Below are positions 29,401-42,044 of a DNA stretch of 64,000 nt, piece by piece. Position numbers and translations under genes: made by a program. This DNA comes from Albula goreensis (taxonomy: Eukaryota; Chordata; Actinopteri; Albuliformes; Albulidae): positions 6,917,001 through 6,981,000 of the forward strand of contig CM040744.1 of the NCBI GenBank assembly GCA_022829145.1, read 5' to 3'. The first letter of the stretch is position 1; the number at the start of each line of letters is the position of its first letter. The notes beneath the pieces were generated by a model, which had not been told where the DNA came from, searched no databases, and saw only the letters and a list, made by a program, of their open reading frames with translations.

Positions 29401-32400
29401 CTGGACCTGAAAAAAGTATGAAAATCGGACCCCCAACAATTCTTGATTTTTCTGCTTAAAATGATTGGACAGTACTTGTTGACAGTGGATACGAAGAAAA
29501 TAGGATCAAGGAATGGATTACATGGGAGAAAACGCAAGAAATGAGTTGTGCACACAACCGAAAAAAACGTTAACAGCGGACCTGAAAAAAGTATGAGAAA
29601 TCGGACCCCCAACAATTCTTGATTTTTCTGCTTAAAATGATTGGACAGTACTTGCTGATATTGATACAAAGAAAATAGGAACCAGGAATAGATTAAATGG
29701 GAGAAAACGCAAGGAATGAGTTTTGCCCACAACTGAAAAAAACGTAAGCCGCGGACCTGAAAAAGTGTGAAAAATCGGACCCCTAACAATTTTTAGGATC
29801 AAGGAATGGATTACATGGGAGAAAACGCAAGAAATGAGTTGTGCCCACAAGTGAAAAAAACGTAAGCCACGGACCTGAAAAAAGTATGAAAAATCGGACC
29901 CCCAACAATTCTTGATTTTTCTGTTTAAAATGATTGGACAGTACCTGCTGATAGTGGATACGAAGAAAATAGGATCAAGGAATGGATTACATGGGAGAAA
30001 ACGCAAGGAATGAGTTGTGCCCACAACCGAAAAAAACGTAAGCCGCGGACCTGAAAAAAGTGTGAAAAATCGGACCCCCAACAATTTTTGATTTTTCTGT
30101 TTAAAATGATTGGACAGTACCTGCTGATAGTGGATACGAAGAAAATAGGATCAAGGAATGGATTACATGGGAGAAAACGCAAGGAATGAGTTGTGCCCAC
30201 AACCGAAAAAAACGTAAGCCGCGGACCTGAAAAAGTGTGAAAATCGGACCCCAACAATTCTTGATTTTTCTGTTTAAATGATTGGACAGTACCTGCTGAT
30301 AGTGGATACGAAGAAAATAGGATCAAGGAATGGATTACATGGGAGAAAACGCAAGGAATGAGTTGTGCCCACAACCGAAAAAAACGTAAGCCGCGGACCT
30401 GAAAAAAGTGTGAAAAATCGGACCCCCAACAATTTTTGATTTTTCTGCTTAAAATGATTGGACAGTACTTGCTGATATTGGATACGAAGAAAATAGGAAC
30501 CAGGAATAGATTAAATGGGAGAAAACGCAAGGAATGAGTTGTGCCCACAACTGAAAAAAACGTAAGCCGCGGACCTGAAAAAAGTATGAAAAATCGGACC
30601 CCGAACAATACTTGATTTTTCTGCTTAAAATGATTGGACAGTACCTGCTGATAGTGGATACGAAGAACATAGGATCAAGGAATGGATTAAATGGGAGAAA
30701 ACGCAAGGAATGAATTGAGCTCACAAGTGAAAAAAACGTAAGCCGCGAACCTGAAAAAAGTATGAAAATCGGACCCCAACAATACTTGATTTTTCTCCTT
30801 AAAATGATTGGACAGTAACTGCTGATATTGGATACGAAGAAAATAGGAACCAGAATTGGATTACATGGGAGAAAACGCAAGGAATCAGTTGAGCTCACAA
30901 CTGAAAAAAACGTAAGCCGCGGACCTGAAAAAAGTATGAAAAATCGGACCCCCAACAATACTTGATTTTTCTGCTTAAAACGATTGGACAGTACCTGCTG
31001 ACAGTGGAGACGAAGAAAATAGGAACAAGGAATGGATTAAATGGGAGAAAACGCAAAAATGAGTTGTGCCCACAACTGAAAAAACGTAAGTCATGCGGAC
31101 CTGAAAAATGTATGAAAATCGGACCCCCAACAATTCTTGATTTTTCTGCTTAAAATGATTGGACAGTACCTGCTGATAGTGGATACGAAGAAAATAGGAT
31201 CAAGGAATGGATTAAATGGGAGAAAACACAAGAATGAGTTGTGCCCACAACCGAAAAAACGTAAGCCCCGGACCTGAAAAAGTATGAAAAATCCGACCCG
31301 CAACAATTCTTGAGTTTTCTGCTGAAAATAATTTGACAGTACCTGCTGATAGTGGATACGAAGAAAATAGGAACCAGGAATGGATTAAATGGGAGAAAAC
31401 GCAAAAATGAGTTGTGCCCACAACTGAAAAAACGTAAGAAGCTGGACCTGAAAAAGTGTGAAAATCGACCACCAACAATTTTTGATTTTTCTGCTTAAAA
31501 TGATTGGACAGTACTTGCTGATATTAGATACGAAGAAAATAGGAACCAGGAATGGATTAAATGGGAGAAAATGCAAGGAATGAGTTGAGCTCACAACAGA
31601 AAAAACGTAAACCGCGGACCTGAAAAAAGTGTGAAAAATCGGACCCCCAACAATACTTGATTTTTCTGCTTAAAATGATTGGACAGTACCTGCTGATAGT
31701 GGATACGAAGAAAATAGGAACCAGGAATGGATTAAATGGGAGAAAACGCAAGGAATGAGTTGAGCTCACAACAGAAAAAAACGTAAGCCGCGGACCTGAA
31801 AAAAGTATGAAAAATCAGACCCCCAACAATACTTGATTTTTCTACTTAAAATGATTGGACAGTACCTGCTGATAGTGGAGACGAAGAAAATTGGATCAAG
31901 GAATGGATTAAATGGGAGAAAACGCAAGGAATGAGTTGAGCTCACAACCCAAAAAAACGTAAGCCGCGGACCTGAAAAAAGTATGAAAAATCGGACCCCC
32001 AACAATACTTGATTTTTCTGCTTAAAATGATTGGACAGTACCTGCTGATAGTGGATACGAAGAAAATAGGAACCAGGAATGGATTAAATGGGAGAAAACA
32101 GAAGAAATGAGTTCTGCACACAACCGAAAAAAACGTAAGCCGCGGACCTGAAAAAAGTATGAAAAATCGGACACCCAACAATACTTGATTTTTCTACTTA
32201 AAATGATTGTACAGTACCTGCTGACAGTGGATACGAAGAAAATAGGAACCAGGATTGGATTAAATGGGAGAAAACGCAAGAAATGAGTTGTGCACACAAG
32301 TGAAAAAAAAAACGAGGCCGCGGACCTGAAAAAAGTATGAAAATCGGACCCCCAACAATTCTTGATTTTTCTGCTTAAAATGATTGGACAGTACCTGCTG

Positions 32401-35400
32401 ATAGTGGATACGAAGAAAATAGGATCAAGGAATGGATTACTTGGGAGAAAACGCAAAAAATGACTTGAGCTCACAACTGAAAAAAAACGTAAGCCGCGGA
32501 CCTGAAAAAAGAATGAAAAATCGACCCCAACAATACTTGATTTTTCTGCTTAAAATGATTGGACAGTACCTGCTGATAGTGGATACGAAGAAAATAGGAA
32601 TCAAGGAATGGATTACATGGGAGAAAACGCAAGAAATGAGTTGTGCACACAACTGAAAAAAAACGTAACCGCGGACCTGAAAAAGTATGAGAAATCGGAC
32701 CCCAACAATTCTTGATTTTTCTGCTTAAAATGATTGGACAGTACCTGCTGATAGTGGATACGAAGAAAATAGGATCAAGGAATGGATTACATGGGAGAAA
32801 ACGCAAGGAATGAGTTGAGCTCACAACTGAAAAAACGTAAGCCGCGGACCTGAAAAAGTGTGAAAATCGGACCCCCAACAATTTTTGATTTTTCTGCTTA
32901 AAATGATTGGACAGTACTTGCTGATATTGATACGAAGAAAATAGGAACCAGAATTGGATTAAATGGGAGAAAACGCAAAAGGAATGAGTTGTTCACACAA
33001 CCGAAAAAACGTAAGCCGCGGACCTGAAAAAAAGTGAAAAATCGGACCCTAACAATTTTTGATTTTTCTGCTTAAAATGATTGGACAGTACTTGCTGATA
33101 TTGGATACGAAGAAAATAGGAACCAGGAATAGATTAAATAGGAGAAAACGCAAGGAATGAGTTGTGCCCACAAGTGAAAAAAACGTAATCCACGGACCTG
33201 AAAAAAGTATGAAAAATCGGACCCCCAACAATTCTTGATTTTTCTGTTTAAAATGATTGGACAGTACCTGCTGATAGTGGATACGAAGAAAATAGGATCA
33301 AGGAATGGATTACATGGGAGAAAATGCAAGGAATGAGTTGAGCTCACAACTGAAAAAACGTAAGTCGCGGACCTGAAAAAAGTATGAAAAATCGGACCCC
33401 CAACAATACTTGATTTTTCTGCTTAAAATGATTGGACAGTACCTGCTGATAGTGGATACGAAGAAAATAGGATCAAGGAATGGATTACATGGGAGAAAAC
33501 GCAAGGAATGAGTTGTGCACACAACCGAAAAAAACGTAAGCCGCGGACCTGAAAAAAGTGTGAAAAATCGGACCCCCAACAATTTTGATTTTTCTGCTTA
33601 AAATGATTGGACAGTACTTGCTGATATTGGATACGAAGAAAATAGGAACCAGGAATAGATTAAATGGGAGAAAACGCAAGGAATGAGTTGTGCCCACAAC
33701 CGAAAAAAACGTAAGCCGCGGACCTGAAAAAAGTGTGAAAAATCGGACCCTAACAATTTTTAGGCTTAAGGAATGGATTACATGGGAGAAAATAGGATCA
33801 AGGAATGAGTTGTGCCCACAAGTGCACACAAAAAAACGTAAGCCACGGACCTGAAAAAAAGTATGAAAATCGGACCCCAACAATTCTTGATTTTTCTGTT
33901 TAAAATGATTGGACAGTACCTGCTGATAGTGGATACGAAGAAAATAGGATCAAGGAATGGATTACATGGGAGAAAATGCAAGGAATGAGTTGAGCTCACA
34001 ACTGAAAAAAACGTAAGCCGCGGACCTGAAAAAGTATGAAAAATCGGACCCCAACAATACTTGATTTTTCTGCTTAAAATGATTGGACAGTACCTGCTGA
34101 TAGTGGATACGAAGAAAATAGGATCAAGGAATGGATTACATGGGAGAAAACGCAAGAAATGAGTTGAGCTCACAACTGAAAAAACGTAACCGCGGACCTG
34201 AAAAAGTATGAAAAATCGACCCCCAGCAATATTTGATTTTTCTGCTTAAAATGATTGGACAGTACCTGCTGATAGTGGATACGAAGAAAATAGGATCAAG
34301 GAATGGATTACATGGGAGAAAACGCAAGGAATGAGTTGAGCTCACAACCGAAAAACACGAAAGCCGCGGACATGAAAAAAGTGTGAAAAATCGGACCCCC
34401 AACAATTTTTGATTTTTCTGCTTAAAATGATTGGACAGTACTTGCTGATATTGGATACGAAGAAAATAGGAACCAGGAATAGATTAAATGGGAGAAAACG
34501 CAAGGAATGAGTTGTGCCCACAAGTGAAAAAACGAGGCCGCGGACCTGAAAAAAAGTATGAAAAATCGGACCCCAACAATTCTTGATTTTTCTGCTTAAA
34601 ATGATTGGACAGTACCTGCTGATACTGGATACGAAGAAAATAGGATCAAGGAATGGATTACATGGGAGAAAACGCAAGAAATGAGTTGTGCACACAACCG
34701 AAAAAAAACGTAAGCCGCGGACCTGAAAAAAGTGTGAAAAATCGGACCCCCAACAATTTTTGATTTTTCTGCTTAAAATGATTGGACAGTACTTGCTGAT
34801 ATTGGATACGAAGAAAATAGGAACCAGGAATAGATTAAATGGGAGAAAACGCAAGGAAAGAGTTGTGCCCACAAGTGAAAAAAACGAGACGCGGACCTGA
34901 AAAAGTATGAAAAATCGGACCCCCAACAATTCTTGATTTTTCTGCTTAAAATGATTGGACAGTACCTGCTGATAGTGGATACGAAGAAAATAGGATCAAG
35001 GAATGGATTACATGGGAGAAAACGCAAGGAATGAGTTGAGCTCACAACTGAAAAAAACGTAAGCCGCGGACCTGAAAAAAGTATGAAAAATCCGACCCCC
35101 AGAAATATTTGATTTTTCTGCTTAAAATGATTGGACAGTACTTGCTGATATTGGATACGAAGAAAATAGGAACCAGAATTGGATTACATGGGAGGAAAAC
35201 GCAAGGAATGAGTTGAGCTCACAACTGAAAAAAACGTAAGCCGCGGACCTGAAAAAAGTATGAAAAATCGGACCCCCAACAATACTTGATTTTTCTGCTT
35301 AAAATGATTGGACAGTACCTGCTGACAGTGGAGACGAAGAAAATAGGAACCAGGAATGGATTAAATGGGAGAAAACGCAAAAAATGAGTTGTGCCCACAA

Positions 35401-38400
35401 CTGAAAAAAACGTAAGCCGCAGACCTGAAAAAATTGTGAAAAATCGGACCCCCAACAATTTTTGATTTTTCTGCTAAAAATGATTGGACAGTACTTGCTG
35501 ATATTAGATACGAAGAAAATAGGAACCAGGAATGGATTAAATGGGAGAAAACGCAAGGAATGAGTTGAGGTCACAACCGAAAAAAACGTAAGGCGCGGAC
35601 CTGAAAAAAGTGTGAAAAATCGGACCCCCAACAATTCTTGATTTTTCTACTTAAAATGATTGGACAGTACCTGCTGATAGTGGAGACGAAGAAAATTGGA
35701 TCAAGGAATGGATTAAATGGGAGAAAACGCAAGGAATCAGTTGTGCCCACAACCGAAAAAACATAAGCCGCGGACCTGAAAAATGTCTGAACAATCCGAC
35801 CCCCAACAATTCTTGATTTTTCTGCTTAAAATGATTGGACAGTACTTGCTGATAGTGGATACGGAGAAAATAGGAACCAGGAATGGATTAAATGGGAGAA
35901 AACGCAAAAAATGAGTTGTGCCCACAACTGAAAAAAAACCTAAGCCGCGGACCTGAAAAAAGTATGAAAAATCGGACCCCCAACAATACTTGATTTTTTG
36001 CTTAAAATGATTGGACAGTACCTGCTGATAGTGGATACGAAGAAAATAGGATCAAGGAATGGATTACATGGGAGAAAACGCAAGGAATGAGTTGTGCCCA
36101 CAACCGAAAAAAACATAAGCCGCGGACCTGAAAAATGTCTGTAAAATCCGACCCCCAACAATTCTTGATTTTTCTGCTTAAAATGATTGGACAGTAGTTG
36201 CTGATAGTGGATACTGAAGAAAATAGGAACCAGGAATGGATTAGATGGGAGAAAACGCAAGGAATGAGTTGTGACCACAACCGAAAAAAACGTAAGCCGT
36301 GGACCAGAAAAAACTATGAAAAATCGGACCCCCAACAATTCTTGATTTTTCTGCTTAAAATGATTGTACAGTACCTGCTGACAGTGGATACGAAGAAAAT
36401 AGGAACCAGGAATGGATTAAATGGGAGAAAACGCAAGGAATGAGTTGAGCTCAAAACTGAAAAAAAACGTAAGCCGCGGACCTGAAAAAAGTATGAAAAA
36501 TCCGACCCCAAACAATTCTTGATTTTTCTGCTTAAAATGATTGTACAGTACCTGCTGACAGTTGATACGGAGAAAATAGGAACCAGGAATGGATTAAATG
36601 GGAGAAAACGCAAAAAATGAGTTGTGCCCACAACAGAAAAAAACATAAGCCTCGGACCTGAAAAAAGTATGAAAAATCGGACCCCCAACAATTCTTGATT
36701 TTTCTGCTTAAAATGATTGGACAGTACTTGCTGATAGTGGATACGAAGAAAATAGGAACCAGGAATGTATTTAATGGGAGAAAACGCAAGGAATGAGTTG
36801 AGCTCACAACCGAAAAAAACGTAAGCCGCGGATCTGAAAAAAGTGTGAAAAATCGGACCCCTTACAATTTTTGATTTTTCTGCTTAAAATGATTGGACAG
36901 TACTTGCTGATATTGCATACGAAGAAAATAGGAACCAGGAATAGATTAAATAGGAGAAAACGCAAGGAATGAGTTGAGCTCATAACTGAAAAACACGTAA
37001 GCCGCGGACCTGAAAAAAGTATGAAAAATCGGACCCCCACCAATACTTGATTTTTCTGCTTAAAATGATTGGACAGTACCTGCTGATAGTGGATACGAAG
37101 AAAATAGGATCAAGGAATGGATTACATGGGAGAAAACGCAAGGAATGAGTTGAGCTCACAACTGAAAAAACGTAAGCCGCGGACCTGAAAAAGTGTGAAA
37201 AATCGGACCCCCAGCAATACTTGATTTTTCTGCTTAAAATGATTGGACAGTACTTGCTGATAGTGGATACGAAGAAAATAGGATCAAGGAATGGATTACA
37301 TGGGAGAAAACGCAAGGAATGAGTTGTGCACACAACCGAAAAAATGTAAGCCGCGGACCTGAAAAAAGTCTGAAAAATCGGACCCCCAACAATTCTTGAT
37401 ATTTCTGCTTAAAATGATTGGACAGTACTTGCTGATATTGGATACGAAGAAAATAGGAACCAAGAATGGATTAAATGGGAGAGAAAACAGAAGGAATCAG
37501 TTGAGCCCACAAACGAAAAAAAACGTAAGCCGCGGACCTGAAAAATGTCTGAAAAATCCGACCCCCAACAATTCTTGATTTTTCTGCTTAAAATGATTGG
37601 ACAGTACCTGCTGACAGTGGATACAAAGAAAATGGGAACCAGGAATGGATTAAATGGGAGAAAACGCAAGGAATGAGTTGTGCCCACAACTGAAAAAAAC
37701 GTAAGCCGCGGACCTGAAAAAAGGATGAAAAATCGGACCCCCAACAATTTTTGATTTTTCTGCTTAAAATGATTGGACAGTACTTGCTGATATTGGATAC
37801 GAAGAAAATAGGAACCAGGAATGGATTAAATGGGAGAAAACGCAAGGAATGAGTTGAGCTCATAACTGAAAAACACGTAAGCCGCGGACCTGAAAAAAGT
37901 ATGAAAAATCGGACCCCCAACAATACTTGATTTTTCTGCTTAAAATGATTGGACAGTACCTGCTGACAGTGGATACGAAGAAAATAGGAACAAGGAATGG
38001 ATTAAATGGGAGAAAACGCAAAAAATGAGTTGTGCCCACAACTGAAAAAAACGTAAGCCGCGGACCTGAAAAAAGTATGAAAAATCGGACCCCCAACAAT
38101 TCTTGATTTTTCTACTTAAAATGATTGGACAGTACCTGCTGATAGTGGAGACGAAGAAAATTGGATCAAGGAATGGATTAAATGGGAGAAAACGCAAGGA
38201 ATCAGTTGTGCACACAACCGAAAAAAACGTAAGCCGCGGACCTGAAAAAAAAGTGTGAAAAATCGGAACCCCAACAATACTTGATTATTTTTCTGCTTAA
38301 AATGATTGGACAGTACTTGCTGATAGTGGATACGGAGAAAATAGGAACCAGGAATGGATTAAATGGGAGAAAACGCAAAAAATGAGTTGTGCCCACAACT

Positions 38401-39885
38401 GAAAAAAACGTAAGCCGCGGACCTGAAAAAAGTGTGAAAAATCGGACCCCCAACAATTTTTGATTTTTCTGCTTAAAATGATTGGACAGTACTTGCTGAT
38501 ATTGGATACGAAGAAAATAGGAACCAGAATTGGATTGAATGGAGAAAACGCAAGGAATCAGTTGAGCTCACAACAGAAAAAAACATAAGCTGCGGACCTG
38601 AAAAAAGTATGAAAAATCGGACCCCCAACAATACTTGATTTTTCTACTTAAAATGATTGGACAGTACTTGCTGACTGTGGATAAGAAGAAAATAGGAACC
38701 AGGAATGGATTAAATGGGAGAAAACGCAAGGAATGAGTTGTGCCCACAACTGAAAAAAACCTAAGTTGCGCACTTGAAAAAAGTATGAAAAATCGGACCC
38801 CCAACAATACTTGATGATTTTTCTGCTTAAAATGATTGGACAGTACCTGCTGATAGTGGATACGAAGAAAATAGGATCAAGGAATGGATTACATGGGAGA
38901 AAACGCAAGGAATGAGTTGTGCACACAACCGAAAAAAACGTCAGCCGCGGACCTGAAAAAAAGTGTGAAAAATCGGAACCCCAACAATACTTGATGATTT
39001 TTCTGCTTAAAATGATTGGACAGTACCTGCTGATATTGGATACAAAGAAAATAGTAACCAGGAATGGATTAAATGGGAGAAAACAGAAGGAATGAGTTGT
39101 GCCCACAACCGAAAAAAACGTAAGGCGCGGACCTGAAAAAAGTCTGAAAAATCGGACCCCCAACAATTCTTGATATTTCTGCTTAAAATGATTGGACAGT
39201 ACTTGCTGATATTGGATACGAAGAAAATAGGAACCAAGAATGGATTAAATGGGAGAAAACAGAAGGAATCAGTTGAGCCCACAACCGAAAAAAACGTAAG
39301 CCTCGGACCTGAAAAATGTCTGAAAAATCGGACCCCCAACAATACTTGATTTTTCTGCTTAAAATGATTGGACAGTACCTGCTGACAGTGGATACGAAGA
39401 AAATAGGAACCAGGAATGGATTAAATAGGAGAAAACGCAAAAAATGAGTTGTGCCCACAACTGAAAAAAAACGTAAGCCGCGGACCTGAAAAAAGTCTGA
39501 AAAATCGGACCCCCAACAATTCTTGATTTTTCTACTTAAAATGATTGGACAGTACCTGCTGATAGTGGAGACGAAGAAAATTGGATCAAGGAATGGATTA
39601 AATGGGAGAAAACGCAAGGAATCAGTTGTGCCCACAACCGAAAAAAACATAAGCCGCGGACCTGAAAAAAGTCTGAAAAATCGGACCCCCAACAATTCTT
39701 GATATTTCTGCTTAAAATGATTGGACAGTACTTGCTGATATTGGATACGAAGAAAATAGGAACCAGGAATGGATTAAATGGGAGAAAACGCAAGGAATGA
39801 GTTGAGCTCACAACTGAAAAAAACGTAAGCCGCGGACCTGAAAAAAGTGAAAAAAACTGGACCCCCAACAATTCTTGATTTTTCT
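17418..39885 (-). repeat. About 176-bp satellite array, reverse arm
   Basis: About 128 monomers on the minus strand. The first about 240 bp are corrupted, 17.6-27 kb has frequent small indels, and 27-39.9 kb is very homogeneous. Three common monomer types are visible in this strand's reading: GATCAAGG with ATTACATGG, AACCAGG with ATTAAATGG, and AACCAGAATTGG with ATTACATGG. The dyad box varies between GTTGAGCTCACAAC, GTTGTGCCCACAAC and GTTGTGCACACAAC. Truncated monomers lie near 22,509, 25,690-25,745, 27,840, 29,225, 29,795 and 33,765. Monomer length is close to one nucleosome repeat, as in many centromeric satellites, but a centromeric role is not shown. Confidence 0.97.
21590..27000 (-). repeat. 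Higher-order blocks inside the satellite
   Basis: Marker variants recur together as multi-monomer blocks. AAGGAAGGAGTTGTTCCC occurs near 21,590, 22,675, 24,078, 26,088 and 26,956. GATATTAGATAC occurs near 21,699, 22,796, 24,201 and 26,206. ACTTCCTGATATTGG occurs near 22,388, 23,489, 25,254 and 27,587. Spacings of about 1.10, 1.40 and 2.0 kb correspond to roughly 6, 8 and 11 monomers, so block length is not fixed. Confidence 0.75.
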
Positions 39886-40188
39886 GCTTAAAATGGCTGC
39901 AAATAACCTGCAGATACTGGATACAAAAGAATAAGTAAACAGGAATGCATTAAATGGTAGAAAATGTGAGGAGTCAGATGAGCCCACAACAGAAAAAAAC
40001 GTAAGCCGCCGACCTGAAAAAAGTAAAAAAAAAACTGGACCCCCAAAAATTCTTGGTTTTTCTGCTTGAAATGGCTGCAAATAATCTGCAGATAGTAGAC
40101 CCTGAAAAAAGAGCCAACAGGAATTAATTTAATGGTAGAAAACACGAGGAGTCAACCGAGTCCGAATCTGAAAAAAATGTAAGCCATC
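39886..40188 (-). repeat. Diverged edge monomers of the reverse array
   Basis: Nearly two monomers in the same orientation as the reverse array but clearly older. They carry AAATGGCTGCAAATAA instead of AAATGATTGGACAGTA, and AAATGGTAGAAAA instead of AAATGGGAGAAAA. Edge monomers that escape homogenisation commonly diverge like this. Confidence 0.85.
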
Positions 40189-40309
40189 AAAAATATTTGG
40201 GGGTCCGGTTTTTTCCCCTTTTTTCAGGACCGCAGCTTACTTTTTTTTTTTCCCAGATTTGGGCTCAACTGACTTGGGTTCAACTGACTCCCTGCATTTT
40301 GTACCATTT
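40189..40309 (+). repeat. Diverged monomer after a second orientation switch
   Basis: Starts at AAAATATTTGGGGGTCCGG directly after reverse-strand AACGTAAGCC-like sequence ending near 40,188. It contains CAGGACCGCAGCTTAC and GGGCTCAACTGACT, so it is a forward monomer of the diverged type seen again at 43,632-44,366. It is broken by the element starting at 40,310. Confidence 0.8.
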
Positions 40310-40669
40310 CAGGAGAATGAACCTTCAGACAAAATGAATGTGTTTGGAAGTTTATTATGATGTAGCAAGTTGTATATTGGTTGGAACATTGATCTTGGGC
40401 TTGGAGTCAAGGAGGCAGTGTCATGCCTCACAAATTTGATGGTGATGTGAACTCCCCCTGAAGACAAAAAGGGGAAAAAAATGAAGAAAGGGAAGCAGAC
40501 TTGAAGGTGGAGATGGGGAGAGGGAGGGATGCTGGAAACAGAGAGTGTGATGGGAGAGAAGGTACGTGGCAAATTAATACCTGCATATACGACCGGATTG
40601 GATGGATGCTGGTGTTTGAGTGAAGGATTGTCCAAAGGTTGCCTCTCCCAAAATTTTTTATTTACAAAC
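40310..40669. mobile_element. Unclassified interspersed element, short copy (360 bp)
   Basis: Its left end, CAGGAGAATGAACCTTCAG, recurs at 40,677. Its right part (40,527-40,669), with GTACGTGGCAAATTAATACC and CTTTACAAAC-like termination, recurs at 43,480-43,624. It is flanked by ACCATTT (40,303-40,309) and AGCAATT (40,670-40,676), resembling the ACCAATT at 43,625-43,631. The site is inside a satellite monomer (ACCATTTAATCC). No terminal inverted repeats and no protein domain are seen. It may be an internally deleted form of the longer neighbour, or a terminal-repeat unit read on the minus strand. Family unknown. Confidence 0.6.
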
Positions 40670-41269
40670 AGCAATTCAGGAGAATGAACCTTCAGACAAC
40701 ATGAATGCGTTTGGGAGGAGTTTATTATGATGTTGTGAGTTGTATATTGGTAGGAACATTGATCTTGGGCTTGGAGTCCAGGGGGCAGTGTCATGCCTCA
40801 CAATTTTTTTAGGATGATGTGAACCCCCAAAGACTGCCAGCCAAGAAAGAGAGGCTGAATCTCATACCATGGGGAAAACCACAGTTTGTTATTCCCCCCA
40901 AAAGATGAAAGGAGGCAAGGAGGATTAGGTGATGCTGTGTGAGGGAGGGCAGGAGGATTGTAGGCGAATACATTTTTTGGAAAGGAGGGTTAACTGAGGG
41001 AAGATGGGGTGCTGAGTCTACGGGAGCATGTAATGGCAGGGCAATGGCCAGCAACGTGTTGCCGCCAAGACAACAGCAGCCGAAAGGGAGGTTACTCTGG
41101 CCAGTCTCTGGGAGCGTGCAATAGCGGGTCAGCTGACGCACTGACTCCAGCTGGAATGGTGACAGAGGGGAGGGGCAGCACTGAGTCCACGAGAGCATGC
41201 CAGAGCAGAACAACAGCCGACGATGCGGGTGCCGGGGGAAGTCCGCCTGCTCTACCTAGGACAGCGGCA

Positions 41270-41298
41270 GGGGTGGGGGTGGGGGATGGGGGATGGGG
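41270..41298 (+). other. G-quadruplex-type sequence
   Basis: Five runs of 4-5 guanines separated by single T or AT (runs at 41,270-273, 275-279, 281-285, 288-292, 295-298). Short loops predict a stable quadruplex. Confidence 0.75.
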
Positions 41299-41391
41299 CG
41301 GTGCCCGGTCCGTGGGAGTGTGCCGGGGTAGGACATCAGGCTGTACGGAAGCCTGAAGGAGCCCACCGACTCCAGCTTGGACATGGCAGCT

Positions 41392-41417
41392 GGGAGAGGG
41401 GGAGGGGGTTGGGGGGG
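41392..41417 (+). other. Second G-quadruplex-type sequence
   Basis: G runs of 3, 5, 5 and 7 with one- or two-base loops, about 100 bp after the first and on the same strand, inside the same GC-rich tandem block. Confidence 0.65.
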
Positions 41418-42044
41418 CTGGACTGAAGCCTAAGGAGCGTGCAATAGTGAAGGCAGGACAGGAGGCTGTGAGTGAGCAAAGATGAGGTTGGTGACAGAAT
41501 GGCCACCATGTGACATTGTGTCATGTTGTGTCTTGTTACATATAACTGTGTGGTAGAACCCAGGCCTGAGACCCAAAGAGCAACAATGTATTACTAATCC
41601 CTGACAATGCGTTGCAGAAGTGACAGTGGGTGTCAATAAACACGAACCTTCGTGAAATCAGTGTATGAACAAAGTAGTACGCACATGTGAAAGCATCTTT
41701 GGAAAACAAACGTTGGAAACAAGCTGATTCAGTATGTAGTTGAAAATGAATGACGCTGGGGGAAAATGACAGGAAAACGTAATGCGTCAATAGCAGTCAT
41801 GACGGAACAGCATGAATATGAACTACGAGGCAACCAGGATGGCGGCGATCAAATAGCAGATCGTATCATGTAGCTACTTTAGTCATGAAACCGGACGAAC
41901 TGAGCCTGATGCTTACTGGAGAATAATGACGGTCCAACACGTGATTGTGAAAGTTAAGACTTGACTACGAATTGCTTTAACAATACTAAGAAAATTTACC
42001 ATCAACACTCGTTGTTAAAGCAAGGAAGTTGAGTTCCAAATTAT

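Larger units (their letters stand above)
40980..41450 (+). repeat. GC-rich degenerate tandem repeat inside the long element
   Basis: A motif of the form GGGAGCRTGYAATRG recurs near 41,021, 41,104, 41,180, 41,312 and 41,436, with accompanying ACTCCAGCT and GACTGAGTC-like words. Spacing varies from about 75 to 130 bp. The strong GC content contrasts with the AT-rich surroundings. Confidence 0.6.

Noticed and set aside
1-40145. Dozens of open frames of 60-303 codons with recurring peptides such as FFILFSGPRLTFFSVV
   Set aside because: They are translations of the satellite in shifting frames. The monomer is not a multiple of three, frames slip from copy to copy, and no start context or domain is present.
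1-40188. CRISPR-like array
   Set aside because: The repeats are contiguous 176-bp monomers without unique spacers, in a vertebrate context.
1-40188. CENP-B box in the satellite
   Set aside because: The only TTCG in the monomer (CTTCGTATCCACTATC) lacks the A and CGGG core positions required by nTTCGnnnnAnnCGGGn.
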